Shown here one piece after another: positions 54,195-63,294 of a stretch of 64,000 bases of DNA; positions within the stretch are counted from its first letter, which is position 1, and every line of letters starts with the position of its first letter. A program made the translations under genes and the position numbers. The notes under the pieces are model-generated. The model was given only the letters and a program-made list of their open reading frames with translations. It did not search any database and was not told the origin of the DNA. This stretch comes from Paenibacillus radicis (ex Xue et al. 2023) (GTDB lineage: Bacteria > Bacillota > Bacilli > Paenibacillales > NBRC-103111): NCBI RefSeq assembly GCF_024722015.1, contig NZ_JANQBD010000005.1, positions 186,001 through 250,000 of the forward strand, written 5' to 3'.

Positions 54195-54836
54195 CTAACC
54201 GGACAACCGGCCGCTACGTTTGGGGCGCAGACGAATCAACGCTTCGATGAAGAGCAGGTTCGGAATCCAGCATAGCCAAGCCACGACTTGATAGGCTTGA
54301 ATAAAGTTGCCATGATAAATGACGATCAGCAAGGGCAGCCATATCCTTAGTGTGACGGCTGCAAAGGTTAGTGCATAGCTGCGCAGCATCCATTCCTTGT
54401 GGGCTTGAACATTATTGCCTAAAATCTTGAATACGCTGATCCACGTGGCTCCAACCCACACGATATCCAGCAGCAAAAAGCCGAGCGCTGAAACCCATCC
54501 GCCTGTAGCTTGCAGGGACAAATAAAGATTGACGAGCCCGCTGATTGTAATGGACCCAACATAGACGAAGCCAAGCAATCGGTGGCGAATAAGCCGCTTG
54601 GTGCTCCTTGGTTTCAAAAAAAGTTGGAACGGACCGATAACCAGCGCCAGTACAGCCGTCACAATGTGGGTATAAAGGGCATAGATCCACGGATTCAAGT
54701 GAAAATCCGGGTTCCTTAGCTTGATCGAAACGAGTCCGGCTTTTTGAGGGTCGAACAACCCGTACTGAATCAATGCGTAAGCGCTTATCGCTAGGGCCAA
54801 TACAATAACGAGCGCTCTTATCATGCTCTTACCCAT
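54195..54836 (-). CDS. DUF2306-type membrane protein
   Basis: 213 residues from ATG 54836, with GAGGAGG upstream; the frame back to 54863 starts inside the ribosome binding site. It has six or seven hydrophobic helices. Conserved features are HRLLGFVYVGSITISGLVNL and AHKEWMLRSYALTFAAVTLR, the His/Arg pattern of DUF2306 (YozB-like). The His residues in helices could bind haem, but this is speculation. It is divergent from glpP. Confidence 0.82.
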   Translation of the reverse strand: MGKSMIRALVIVLALAISAYALIQYGLFDPQKAGLVSIKLRNPDFHLNPWIYALYTHIVTAVLALVIGPFQLFLKPRSTKRLIRHRLLGFVYVGSITISGLVNLYLSLQATGGWVSALGFLLLDIVWVGATWISVFKILGNNVQAHKEWMLRSYALTFAAVTLRIWLPLLIVIYHGNFIQAYQVVAWLCWIPNLLFIEALIRLRPKRSGRLSG

Positions 54837-55092
54837 CTGTGTTCCCTCCTCATCATTTTTCATACTTAGACGTTGGCGCGCTTGATCCTCCCTTCAAAAA
54901 AGAATGAAGCTGTTGAATAATAGTATTACACCCTGGCCTTGAGCAACTAAGTACAAGGCTGTTTGGCATTTTCGGGGGTTGTACATAAATTATTATTTTA
55001 TAAGTCAGGTTAACATTCCAATAACAATTGTCTGTTAAGTTAATAAAGCGCAGGCAATGAAATGAAATTATTAAGAGGAGTGGAACAGGACT

Positions 55093-55656
55093 ATGAAGCA
55101 GAATTTGCATAATTATTGGGGAACTAGAAAAATCATTCCTGCCGTGCGGAAGCCAGAGGATTTGCAGGCGGCATGCCGTGGTGACTGGCCGGTCGTATTT
55201 TTGCTGATCGGTGATTTGTTTACAGTGGAGGATTATGTAAGCCGAGCGCTTCGGGCAGGCAAGAATGTGTTCTTGCACGTAGATTTTATAACGGGACTGG
55301 GCGGAGATCCGATTGTTATGAAGTATATTGCCGAGCGGGTACGCCCTACAGGTATTATTTCAACCAAGAGCCATTTTATAAAGCATGCTAAAAAAAATGG
55401 GCTTTTGGCCATTCAGAGGTTATTTCTGATAGACACTTCAGCATTGGAGCATGGAATCCATAATATTGAGCAGAGCGAGCCGGATGCGGTTGAGATTATG
55501 CCGGGACTTATTCCGAGTGTTATTACAAGACTTAAGGATACCATTTCACTGCCTATTATAGCAGGGGGATTAATTCAGGAGCCATCTGAAATTGAAATCG
55601 CGTTGCAGGCAGGGGCCAGCGCTGTATCCATGGGAAGCAAGCGGCTCTGGACGTAG
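55093..55656 (+). CDS. glpP: Glycerol-3-phosphate-responsive antiterminator GlpP
   Basis: 187 residues, a small TIM-barrel-like protein. Conserved blocks: RKIIPAVRKPEDL, VFLLIGDLF, KNVFLHVDFITGLGGD, GIISTKSHFIKHAKKNGL, IQRLFLIDT, AVEIMPGLIP and IIAGGLIQEPSEI. In B. subtilis, GlpP bound to glycerol-3-phosphate prevents termination in leaders of glp genes. AGAGGAG precedes the ATG. The gene is immediately upstream of the first of two matching leader structures, which are likely targets. Confidence 0.93.
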   Translation: MKQNLHNYWGTRKIIPAVRKPEDLQAACRGDWPVVFLLIGDLFTVEDYVSRALRAGKNVFLHVDFITGLGGDPIVMKYIAERVRPTGIISTKSHFIKHAKKNGLLAIQRLFLIDTSALEHGIHNIEQSEPDAVEIMPGLIPSVITRLKDTISLPIIAGGLIQEPSEIEIALQAGASAVSMGSKRLWT

Positions 55657-55701
55657 GTCGCGATGAAGGAGAGAATAATTTTACAATTTTTTCATATGTG
55701 G

Positions 55702-55731
55702 TTGATGTTCCGATAACAAAACGCTGATAAA
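55702..55731 (+). promoter_or_regulatory. Promoter upstream of leader A
   Basis: TTGATG (55702-55707) and GATAAA (55726-55731), 18 bp apart. It lies 46 bp after glpP. Leader B has a comparable TTGATC at 62107-62112. Confidence 0.4.
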
Positions 55732-55762
55732 GTAACAGTAGTAGGTGACAAATGAATAGACG

Positions 55763-55856
55763 AGGGTACGAGTCGAGGAGAAAACCCTTTTATGCAGCAG
55801 ATGGAATAGCCCTGTTGGGCGCGAGATTTCCGTTTGATGGATAGAAGGGTTTTTTG
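55763..55856 (+). ncRNA. Leader A: putative GlpP-type antiterminator/terminator upstream of the GDPD gene
   Basis: AGGGT (55763-55767) can pair with ACCCT in AAAACCCTT (55781-55789). The same AAAACCCTT can instead pair with AAGGGTTTTTT (55845-55855), a terminator with a T-run. The choices are mutually exclusive. Between them lie ATGGAA..TTCCGT and GCCCtgttGGGC stems. The layout fits an attenuator. Its position next to glpP makes GlpP the likely effector. Confidence 0.75.
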
Positions 55857-55971
55857 TGTTTTCTTGCTACCGAACTTGAGGGGGGATGGGGGATTTTATA
55901 TATCCGGGATTAATAAATAAGCATGTTTCATGAATCATACATAACCCTATGGAAGGAATGAATGGACAACC

Positions 55972-58900
55972 ATGAAAAAAAGGATCGCAAAGCTTTTACA
56001 AATGACAACCATAGCCGCTTTGATCAGCAGTTTGTTTCAACCGGCAGCCTACCTGCCACAAGCTCACGCGGCCGATGCGGGGAGGAAATCGCTGGAAGTC
56101 AACAAAACATTAACGGCACCCATAATTGACGGCAAGCTGGATGAATCCCTCTGGAAGATTGACCAGCCGTTAACTGCCAAGGTTGGACAAGGAACCTTCA
56201 AGGATTCCAAATTCGGCCTGCTGTGGGATAACCAATACTTGTATATCGGTGTAAAAGCGGATGATGATAATCTGATCTCCGGCGCTTCAGGCAATTGGTT
56301 TGAACAAGATAACATCAACCTATTTTTCGATCCTACGCAGCATCAATCAGGACCTTTTGCTAAAGATGATATGCAAATAGGTTTTGTGTACCAGCCGAAT
56401 ACAACTACGCCGGAATTCCATTTTGGCGCTGCACTAAACAATCATAGCGGCAAGGACGAGAAGAAGATTCTTAGAGCCATTAGCAAGACAGCTACGGGCT
56501 GGGCGTCCGAAATAGCGGTACCCTGGGATATGTTGAATTTCAACCCGCAGCTTAAGAAGCAGCTGGGGCTCGAAATTAGTGCGACAGACCGGTATGGAGC
56601 AGATGCCGCCGAGCAGAGAACAAGCTACTGGAGCGCCTACAACTCCATGTCGTTCTGGAATGATACATCAGGTTATGGAAGCCTTACTCTGGTTGACAGC
56701 AATCCGGTTAGCGGTTCTGTAAATCCTGTACTTCTGGAGGATAACTTCGACGGCTACGCAGCAGGTACGCTGCCTCCTAACTGGATATCCGATGTGAATG
56801 CGGGAAGTGATCCTTTTACCGTTGTTAAGGATACTTATGGTAATGGTCGGATGTCCTTTAGCGGGAATGCTGCTAATAAGCAGAGCCGAATTACAGCTCC
56901 TGTGCAGTGGGACAACTATGTGATCGAAGCCGATTTGAGATTCGAAGGTGTATTGAATGATGCGAGATGGGCTTCCATTATGTTCCGGGGGGCTTCTAAC
57001 GGAAAAAATCCGTACAATCAAATGGCCGTCCGCCGGAATGGTACTTATGAGCTTGCTTATCGGATGGCTGACAACAATTGGGCTAGTCCGACACCTGTGA
57101 GTGGAACGTGGCAGCAGCTAACTATGAACACGGATTACTCGTTGAAGGTCAGAGTATTCGATAATAATGTCAAAGAGTACATTAAAGCGAAGTCATCTCC
57201 AACCTACACCAAGCTTATGGATCAAAATTTCAATGCCAATTTGCTTGAAAGAGGTAAGGTTGGCTTTCAAGTGGATCAGAGCAAAGCTTCATTTGATAAT
57301 TTGAAGGTAACAAGAATTACCGCTGACCGGCTGGATGTGACAATGCCTGCTACTCTCGAAGCATTAAGCGGAGAGACGAGCGTAACAAGCAGCGTGTACT
57401 TCTCTGATGGGATTACCGAGGCTCCGCCAGCGGATCGAGTAAAGCTGTATTCGATGGACGAGAGCATAATCAAGATCAGCAATAATAAGCTTTATCCGCT
57501 TAAGCCAGGTAAAGTAACGATCAAGGCTGTGTACGCAAATGCAGACACGTCAAAAGAAATTACCGTGACACCATCCTTGTCAGGGGTTAAGGCAGTATCG
57601 CTTAAGCATGATGAGGGATATATATTGACTGTCACAGACCAAGCAATCAATCCTAATACGATCACACTGAAAGCTGAATTTAACGACTTGTCCACGGGGA
57701 CGGTTACCGGCGACCAAGTGGCCTGGACCTCGACAAGCTCAGACATCGTGATTACTGGCGGACAAATAGTCGTCAAGAAAAAAGGCATCTATACCATCAC
57801 CGGAACAAAGGATCGTGCAACAGTGTCGATAATGGTTGTTGCTAAAGACGCTGGAGATGCAGAGTATGTGCTGTATGAGGAGAACTTTGATAATCTTGCG
57901 GCAGGTACACTGCCAGCAGGCTGGACAAGAAAAGAAGGAACAACCGCCTCCGCGGCTGTTGTGAAATCAGGCGCGTTCGAGATAAATGCCAGTGCATCTC
58001 CCGATAATCCTTCCCGGGTGCTGCTTCCTTCGTACTTGGGCAGCTTCGGCAATTATAAGATTGAAGCCGATGTGACTCATTTGGCAGCCAATGATACTGC
58101 AAGATGGCACTCTATCATGTACCGGATTCAGAATCATGATTTCCCGTATTACCAAATGGCTGTTAGGCAGGACGCAACGGCGGTTAACGGAATCGAGTTT
58201 GCAGAGCGAACTCCTGCCAATGCCTGGAACGTCATAGATCGTGGTTCGAATACAGAAGCTATTGATCCAGCTAAAATGTATCATTATACCGTGAAGGTCC
58301 ACGGAAATCGGGTTCAGGAATCGATCAACAACCGTATCATCGTTGATACGGATGCAGCCACAGCCTACACGAAGGGCGAAATCGGATTGCAATCCAACGG
58401 AAGTAAAATGAAAGTGGACAATATCCGTGTCACGCTGCAGCAGGATGCGTTGCCTCCAATACCGAACGGCCGTTTCGTTACGGTAGCGGAACCGGATACA
58501 CGCATTGCTGCGGCAGCTTCGATTGTGACTGAGCTGCAAAGCGCTGGAGATTTAGCAAAACTGAGCGGTTCTTCACTTCCTTCAACTGTCATCCTACATG
58601 TAGCTCCGGGATTAAAAGTGACCGATTCTACAGGGAAAACGGAAATCGGAAGTCTGGAATCGCTGCTCGGTTCGATTGAAGGGCGCATCATCCCAACTTT
58701 TTACGTGAAGGACGAGTCAACGGTAGACCAGTTAGTGGAGTATTTGAAATCAAACAATTGGGAGGATGCCGCAGTTGTTTCGGATAATGGAGAGTTAATC
58801 AAGCGTGCGAGAACAGCGTACCCGGTTATCCGCGGTATTGTGGATTTTAGTGCGGCATCAGATCTGTCCAAGGATAAACTGCTGGAGGTCCGCAGAAAAA

Positions 58901-61900
58901 CGGCGGCGAGCCTTGCAAGAATCGCAATTTTACCGCAGAGTGTTTCTACTAGAGACAATGTTTCTTATTTGCAGGCACGTATGATTATGGTATGGACGAA
59001 GGATGTGTCCAGTCAAGCGGATAAAAACATCAACATGCACCAACTGATTACAACAGGCGTGAACGGAATTGTTACGGACACACCAGCCACGGCGTTGAGT
59101 GCCTTGAAGGTGTATTCCAATAATACTACGCTTATCCGCAAACCTTATATTATTGCACACAGGGGGATGCCATCTGAATCTCCTGAGAACACGATAGAAA
59201 GCAACAGAATGGGCTTGGAGGCGGGTGCTGAATTTATCGAGAATGATATGTACCTTACCAAAGACGGACGTATCGCTATTCTTCATGATGGTTCCTTGGA
59301 AAGAACAACGAACGGAACCGGCAACATAGAAGATTACACAATGGAAGAATTAAAAAAGCTCAATGCTAACAAGCCTTTTCCAAAGGGATTCCCTGATGTA
59401 AAGATTCCTACTTTGGATGAGCAAATCGACCTGGCCAGAGAAAAAGGCGCAATGGTTATGGCAGAAATCAAGACCTCTACACCTGCCGCAGTAGACGCAT
59501 ATGTCAAACTCATCAAGGATATGAATGCCGAAGCGCTTGTGGATACAATGTCGTTTGATATGAACCAGCTAAAGCGAATGGCAGAGCTGATGCCTGAAAT
59601 GCCATTAGGCTTACTGACTGGAGGTTATGCGAGTGAAACGAATGTTAATAAGTCATTGCGGGAGACCATAAAGCTTCTCCAAAGCTTGAATGCCTCGTAT
59701 AACACCAGCTATAGCGGTTTAGGCAAAAATTTCACGGAGGCGGCTAAACACAGAGGAATTATTATTTCTCCATGGACTTTTAATAATAAAAATGATTTTA
59801 TGACCTATATGAAGCTTGGCGTCTTCGGTATTACAACCGATTATGCTTTGTGGGCTTCTGATTGGGCTGCTTCCATTAAGCCGGAGAAGGATCAGTATGA
59901 TCTGGCTAAAGATGAGAGCCTCTCCTTAAAAGCAGTTGTTAAGTCTTATGAGGGAAAAGAAAAAACTATCGATCCAGATGTTATTGTATTGGATGGACAA
60001 GATGTAATCGAACTGAACGGCAGCAGCATCACTGCGAAGAAGGCTGGAATTGCGCATCTGTTGCTACGATATACTTCCTCAATGGAAGCGAACAACACTT
60101 ACGATATTTACACTCAGCCTGTCACATTGCAAGTGGCAGGAGCGATTCCAGCAGCTCCAACGGGATTGACGGCAACAGCAGGCAACACTCAAGTGACGTT
60201 GAGTTGGAGCAGTGTAACAGAAGCAACCTATTATACTGTGAAACGCAGTACAACGAGCGGTGGCCCATATACTGTAGTAGTAAGCAGTGTGAGCAATCCG
60301 ACATACACAGACACAGGCTTAACGAATGGGACGACTTATTACTATGTGGTGACAGCAGGGAATGCAGCTGGGCAAAGCGCCGATGCAACGCAGGTGAGTG
60401 CAACACCAGCAGCAGTGATCACGATTCCAGCAGCTCCAACGGGACTGACGGCAACAGCAGGAAACACTCAAGTAACGTTGGGCTGGAGCAGTGTAACGGA
60501 AGCAACCTATTATGCTGTGAAACGCGGTACAACGAGCGGTGGTCCATATACTGTAGTAGCAAGTAGTGTGAGCAATCCGACATACACAGACACAGGCTTA
60601 ACGAATGGAACGACTTATTACTATGTCGTGACAGCAGGGAATGCGAGTGGCGAAAGTGCGAACTCGGACCAAGCAAGTGCGGCACCTACTGCAGGAAATA
60701 GTGGGAATCACAGCAGGGGCGGCGGTTCGAGTTCAACGGGTACGGATGTTAACCAACCAGGCGCTACCAATCAATCGACAGATTTAATTGAAGCCAAAGA
60801 TGGTACGGTTGATCTTTCCAAGCTTAAGGAATCATTAAACAACTATTCCAAAGTACAGGTGAAATTAACCGGGGATAAGCTGATGGTTCCTGCAGCGAGT
60901 CTTGCCGAAGCCAGCAAGGATGCAGGCAAGCTGCTGGTTGTTACAAGTGATAACGCGACCTATACGATGCCGTTATCTATATTGAAGCTTGAGACTTTGG
61001 CGCAGCAGCTGGGAGTGAGTGTGGATGATTTGTCCATCCAATTCATACTTCAAAAGCTGAGCGGAAGCGAAGCAGCCGCAGTTCAAGATGCTATAGCAGC
61101 AATGGGAGGCAAGCAAGCTGCTGATGCCGTGCATTTTGAAGTGGAGGCGATTAACAAAGCTGGGCAAACGGTACGTATTACTTTAGGCGCTACGTATGTA
61201 TCTAGAGAAATTGCTGTAAATAAGGCGATTGATCCTAAGAAAGCGACGGGCGTACGGATTATACCTGGCTCGAATGAGCTTAGATTCGTACCATCCCTCT
61301 TCTTTACAAAGGACGGGATTACAACAGCTATAATGAAGCGTAATGGAAACAGTGTGTATACGGTAGTTGAAAATAACAAAACCTTCGCTGATCTGGCGAA
61401 TCACTGGGCCAAGGAAGATATTGAGCTGTTAGCGAATAAGCTTGTCGTTGATGGAGTCAGTGACAGCCGCTTCGAAGCAGACCGCTCTATCACTCGGGCA
61501 GAATTTGCAGCCCTTCTGGTCCGTTCCTTAGCAATGGACCCTGCGGCTATTAAAGCAAGCTTCAGCGATGTAAAAGATGCTGACTGGTATGCTGAAGCGG
61601 TAGCAACAGCTGTGTCCGCAGGCATTATAAGCGGCTATGAAGACGGTACATTCCGTCCGAATAAGGAAATCACGCGTGAGGAACAGGCGGCAATGATCAT
61701 TCGCGCAATGACTTATGCGGGTGTTGATGCAGGTATGATCCAAGCCCAAAATAAGCTTGGGGATATCCTGGCACCGTTCAAGGATGCAGGCAAAATCGTT
61801 TGGGCGAAAACCGAGATAGCTGCAGCGATTCAGTCAGGACTGATGAACGGAATGACGGCTGATACCTTGGAATCAGGCAGCCACGCGACTCGTGCACAAT

Positions 61901-61950
61901 CTGCCGTATTGTTGAAACGGTTTTTAAGCAAAGTAAACTTTATTAATTAG
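55972..61950 (+). CDS. S-layer-anchored multidomain glycerophosphodiester phosphodiesterase
   Basis: A 1992-residue exported protein. Order: signal peptide (1 to about 33); CBM9-like domain (about 41-240, IIDGKLDESLWKID); LamG/jellyroll 1 (about 254-446, DNFDGYAAGTLPPNW); Ig-like region (about 455-625); jellyroll 2 (about 634-825, ENFDNLAAGTLPAGW); a region that resembles a degenerate GDPD barrel (about 840-1055, ending GVNGIVTDTP); an active GDPD domain (about 1057-1310) with H1063, R1064, E1090, D1092 and H1105; an Ig-like region; two FnIII repeats (1393-1480, 1485-1572); a linker; an unclassified domain; and three SLH motifs (about 1803-1992). It cleaves glycerophosphodiesters (for example deacylated lipids or teichoic-acid fragments) to glycerol-3-phosphate at the cell surface. 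Confidence 0.88.
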   Translation: MKKRIAKLLQMTTIAALISSLFQPAAYLPQAHAADAGRKSLEVNKTLTAPIIDGKLDESLWKIDQPLTAKVGQGTFKDSKFGLLWDNQYLYIGVKADDDNLISGASGNWFEQDNINLFFDPTQHQSGPFAKDDMQIGFVYQPNTTTPEFHFGAALNNHSGKDEKKILRAISKTATGWASEIAVPWDMLNFNPQLKKQLGLEISATDRYGADAAEQRTSYWSAYNSMSFWNDTSGYGSLTLVDSNPVSGSVNPVLLEDNFDGYAAGTLPPNWISDVNAGSDPFTVVKDTYGNGRMSFSGNAANKQSRITAPVQWDNYVIEADLRFEGVLNDARWASIMFRGASNGKNPYNQMAVRRNGTYELAYRMADNNWASPTPVSGTWQQLTMNTDYSLKVRVFDNNVKEYIKAKSSPTYTKLMDQNFNANLLERGKVGFQVDQSKASFDNLKVTRITADRLDVTMPATLEALSGETSVTSSVYFSDGITEAPPADRVKLYSMDESIIKISNNKLYPLKPGKVTIKAVYANADTSKEITVTPSLSGVKAVSLKHDEGYILTVTDQAINPNTITLKAEFNDLSTGTVTGDQVAWTSTSSDIVITGGQIVVKKKGIYTITGTKDRATVSIMVVAKDAGDAEYVLYEENFDNLAAGTLPAGWTRKEGTTASAAVVKSGAFEINASASPDNPSRVLLPSYLGSFGNYKIEADVTHLAANDTARWHSIMYRIQNHDFPYYQMAVRQDATAVNGIEFAERTPANAWNVIDRGSNTEAIDPAKMYHYTVKVHGNRVQESINNRIIVDTDAATAYTKGEIGLQSNGSKMKVDNIRVTLQQDALPPIPNGRFVTVAEPDTRIAAAASIVTELQSAGDLAKLSGSSLPSTVILHVAPGLKVTDSTGKTEIGSLESLLGSIEGRIIPTFYVKDESTVDQLVEYLKSNNWEDAAVVSDNGELIKRARTAYPVIRGIVDFSAASDLSKDKLLEVRRKTAASLARIAILPQSVSTRDNVSYLQARMIMVWTKDVSSQADKNINMHQLITTGVNGIVTDTPATALSALKVYSNNTTLIRKPYIIAHRGMPSESPENTIESNRMGLEAGAEFIENDMYLTKDGRIAILHDGSLERTTNGTGNIEDYTMEELKKLNANKPFPKGFPDVKIPTLDEQIDLAREKGAMVMAEIKTSTPAAVDAYVKLIKDMNAEALVDTMSFDMNQLKRMAELMPEMPLGLLTGGYASETNVNKSLRETIKLLQSLNASYNTSYSGLGKNFTEAAKHRGIIISPWTFNNKNDFMTYMKLGVFGITTDYALWASDWAASIKPEKDQYDLAKDESLSLKAVVKSYEGKEKTIDPDVIVLDGQDVIELNGSSITAKKAGIAHLLLRYTSSMEANNTYDIYTQPVTLQVAGAIPAAPTGLTATAGNTQVTLSWSSVTEATYYTVKRSTTSGGPYTVVVSSVSNPTYTDTGLTNGTTYYYVVTAGNAAGQSADATQVSATPAAVITIPAAPTGLTATAGNTQVTLGWSSVTEATYYAVKRGTTSGGPYTVVASSVSNPTYTDTGLTNGTTYYYVVTAGNASGESANSDQASAAPTAGNSGNHSRGGGSSSTGTDVNQPGATNQSTDLIEAKDGTVDLSKLKESLNNYSKVQVKLTGDKLMVPAASLAEASKDAGKLLVVTSDNATYTMPLSILKLETLAQQLGVSVDDLSIQFILQKLSGSEAAAVQDAIAAMGGKQAADAVHFEVEAINKAGQTVRITLGATYVSREIAVNKAIDPKKATGVRIIPGSNELRFVPSLFFTKDGITTAIMKRNGNSVYTVVENNKTFADLANHWAKEDIELLANKLVVDGVSDSRFEADRSITRAEFAALLVRSLAMDPAAIKASFSDVKDADWYAEAVATAVSAGIISGYEDGTFRPNKEITREEQAAMIIRAMTYAGVDAGMIQAQNKLGDILAPFKDAGKIVWAKTEIAAAIQSGLMNGMTADTLESGSHATRAQSAVLLKRFLSKVNFIN
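60147..60684 (+). repeat. Tandem duplication of a 276-bp FnIII-coding unit
   Basis: Two units with the same start (ATTCCAGCAGCTCCAACGGG) at 60147 and 60423 encode nearly identical FnIII domains that differ at few residues (for example SWSSVTEATYYTVKRS and GWSSVTEATYYAVKRG). This indicates a recent in-frame duplication or gene conversion. Confidence 0.88.
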
Positions 61951-61968
61951 CAGCTGTATGCTCTAATA

Positions 61969-62019
61969 AAAAATTGCCTGGCTCTCTGTATGTACATTGA
62001 GAGCCAGGCAGTTTTTTTT
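61969..62019 (+). terminator. Strong terminator after the GDPD gene
   Basis: TTGCCTGGCTCTC pairs with GAGAGCCAGGCAG around a 12-base loop, followed by eight T residues. Confidence 0.93.
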
Positions 62020-62164
62020 AGGCGGGATCATTATGAACTTTAACGAATCCAATTAATGAAGCTTAACAGGTTACTTCTGGAACATTTACAAAATATTCAC
62101 GCGTAGTTGATCGTAAGATAACATTCGGTTGTTATAGTAAGGGAGTAAGTAACAATTGGATAAC

Positions 62165-62256
62165 AAGGGTACGAGATGAGGAGAAAACCCTTTTATGCAG
62201 CAGACGGACAGCCTGTTTAGGCGAGTGCATCCGTTTGATGGATAGAGGGTTTTTTG
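62165..62256 (+). ncRNA. Leader B: second copy of the antiterminator/terminator leader
   Basis: It shares GGAGAAAACCCTTTTATGCA and GTTTGATGGATAG with leader A. AAGGGT (62165-62170) or AGGGTTTTTT (62246-62255) can each pair with AAAACCCTT (62184-62192). The inner stems are ACGGA..TCCGT and GCCTgtttAGGC. Compared with leader A, GCCC/GGGC becomes GCCT/AGGC and a T-G wobble becomes C-G, so pairing is kept. It lies 120 bp before the HAD gene. Confidence 0.75.
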
Positions 62257-62376
62257 TGCTGTTATTCGGTTGGTACAAGTTTTGCAGCTAGATGTTTTTG
62301 TAGCATAGAGTCGAACGATACGGTCCGTTAAGGACAGGTAAGCCGAATATTCTTGTTTACAGGAGGGGCACAGACA

Positions 62377-63174
62377 TTGCCGGATGTGATCGATTTTGAG
62401 GGCTATTTTTTTGACTTGGACGGAACGGTTCTGCTGGAAGAACAACTGCTTCCGGGTGTTCTGGAAACTCTTGAGGTATTGCGTCAAGCAGACAAGAAGA
62501 TCCTGTTCCTCACCAATACAACAACACGAACGAGAAGAGAATGCCAGACTCGTCTGCAGAAGCTTGGCCTGGAGGTGCATCTGGAGGAGATCATTACGGC
62601 GGCATTCACCTCGGCGCTTTACTTGCGTGAAAGCCACCAAGAGCCTGTTGTGTTCGTGGTCGGAGAGCTGGCGCTAGTCCACGAACTCGAGGAGCAAGAG
62701 CTTCAGCATACGACGGATCCGCTGGCAGCTACCCATGTGCTTGTTGGCATGGACATGAGCTTCCACTACGACAAGCTGCATCAAGCGATGAAGGCCGTGC
62801 GCAATGGAGCGGCTCTGATAGCAGCTAATCCTGACCCGAATTGCCCCGTCGTCGGCGATCTCATCCCTGACACATGGTCGATGGTTAAAGCGATTGAAAC
62901 AGCGAGCTGTGTTACTGCGACTGCGGTTATCGGCAAGCCATCGAAGTACTACGGTACGAAGGTGCTGGAGAGAAGCGGGCTGCCTGGCGAGCGTTGTTTG
63001 ATGGTAGGCGACAGGCTGGAGACCGACATTTTGTTCGGTGCCAACAACGGTCTTCGTACAGCTTTAGTGCTTACAGGAGTCACCTCTGAGCACGATATGA
63101 AGCAATCTCCCATTAAACCGGATTATGTATGGACTTCGCTGAATGATTTCGTACTGATGTACCAAGCAAACTGA
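62377..63174 (+). CDS. HAD-IIA phosphatase (NagD/AraL-like), possible glycerol-phosphate phosphatase
   Basis: 265 residues starting at TTG 62377, chosen because AGGAGGGG lies eight bases upstream; the longer frame to 62353 includes that site. The HAD motifs are FFDLDGT (nucleophile D13, D15), FLTNTT (motif II), K in VIGKPSKYYG (motif III) and MVGDRLETDI (motif IV). The type IIA cap lies between motifs II and III. Relatives dephosphorylate glycerol-phosphate, sugar phosphates and nucleotides. Leader B and the neighbours suggest glycerol phosphates, but the substrate is not proven. Confidence 0.88.
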   Translation: MPDVIDFEGYFFDLDGTVLLEEQLLPGVLETLEVLRQADKKILFLTNTTTRTRRECQTRLQKLGLEVHLEEIITAAFTSALYLRESHQEPVVFVVGELALVHELEEQELQHTTDPLAATHVLVGMDMSFHYDKLHQAMKAVRNGAALIAANPDPNCPVVGDLIPDTWSMVKAIETASCVTATAVIGKPSKYYGTKVLERSGLPGERCLMVGDRLETDILFGANNGLRTALVLTGVTSEHDMKQSPIKPDYVWTSLNDFVLMYQAN

Positions 63175-63294
63175 CGATTTATTTAAACTTGCTTCACACT
63201 GCTGTAATCGCCGCTTTACATTTATCTGTTAGAGTGGAATTGCAAGCAGTGGAGCAAGACTGCATACCAAACTACTTTTAAAGGAGAGAATTCC

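Noticed and set aside
55763-55856. Known metabolite riboswitch (T-box, SAM, ydaO, glycine classes)
   Set aside because: None of the consensus cores that I remember for these classes is present; the neighbouring glpP gives a better explanation.
60122-60685. Open frames on both strands across the FnIII duplication
   Set aside because: They arise from the repeated FnIII codons in other frames; peptides are low-complexity Ser/Leu/Asn and have no start signals.
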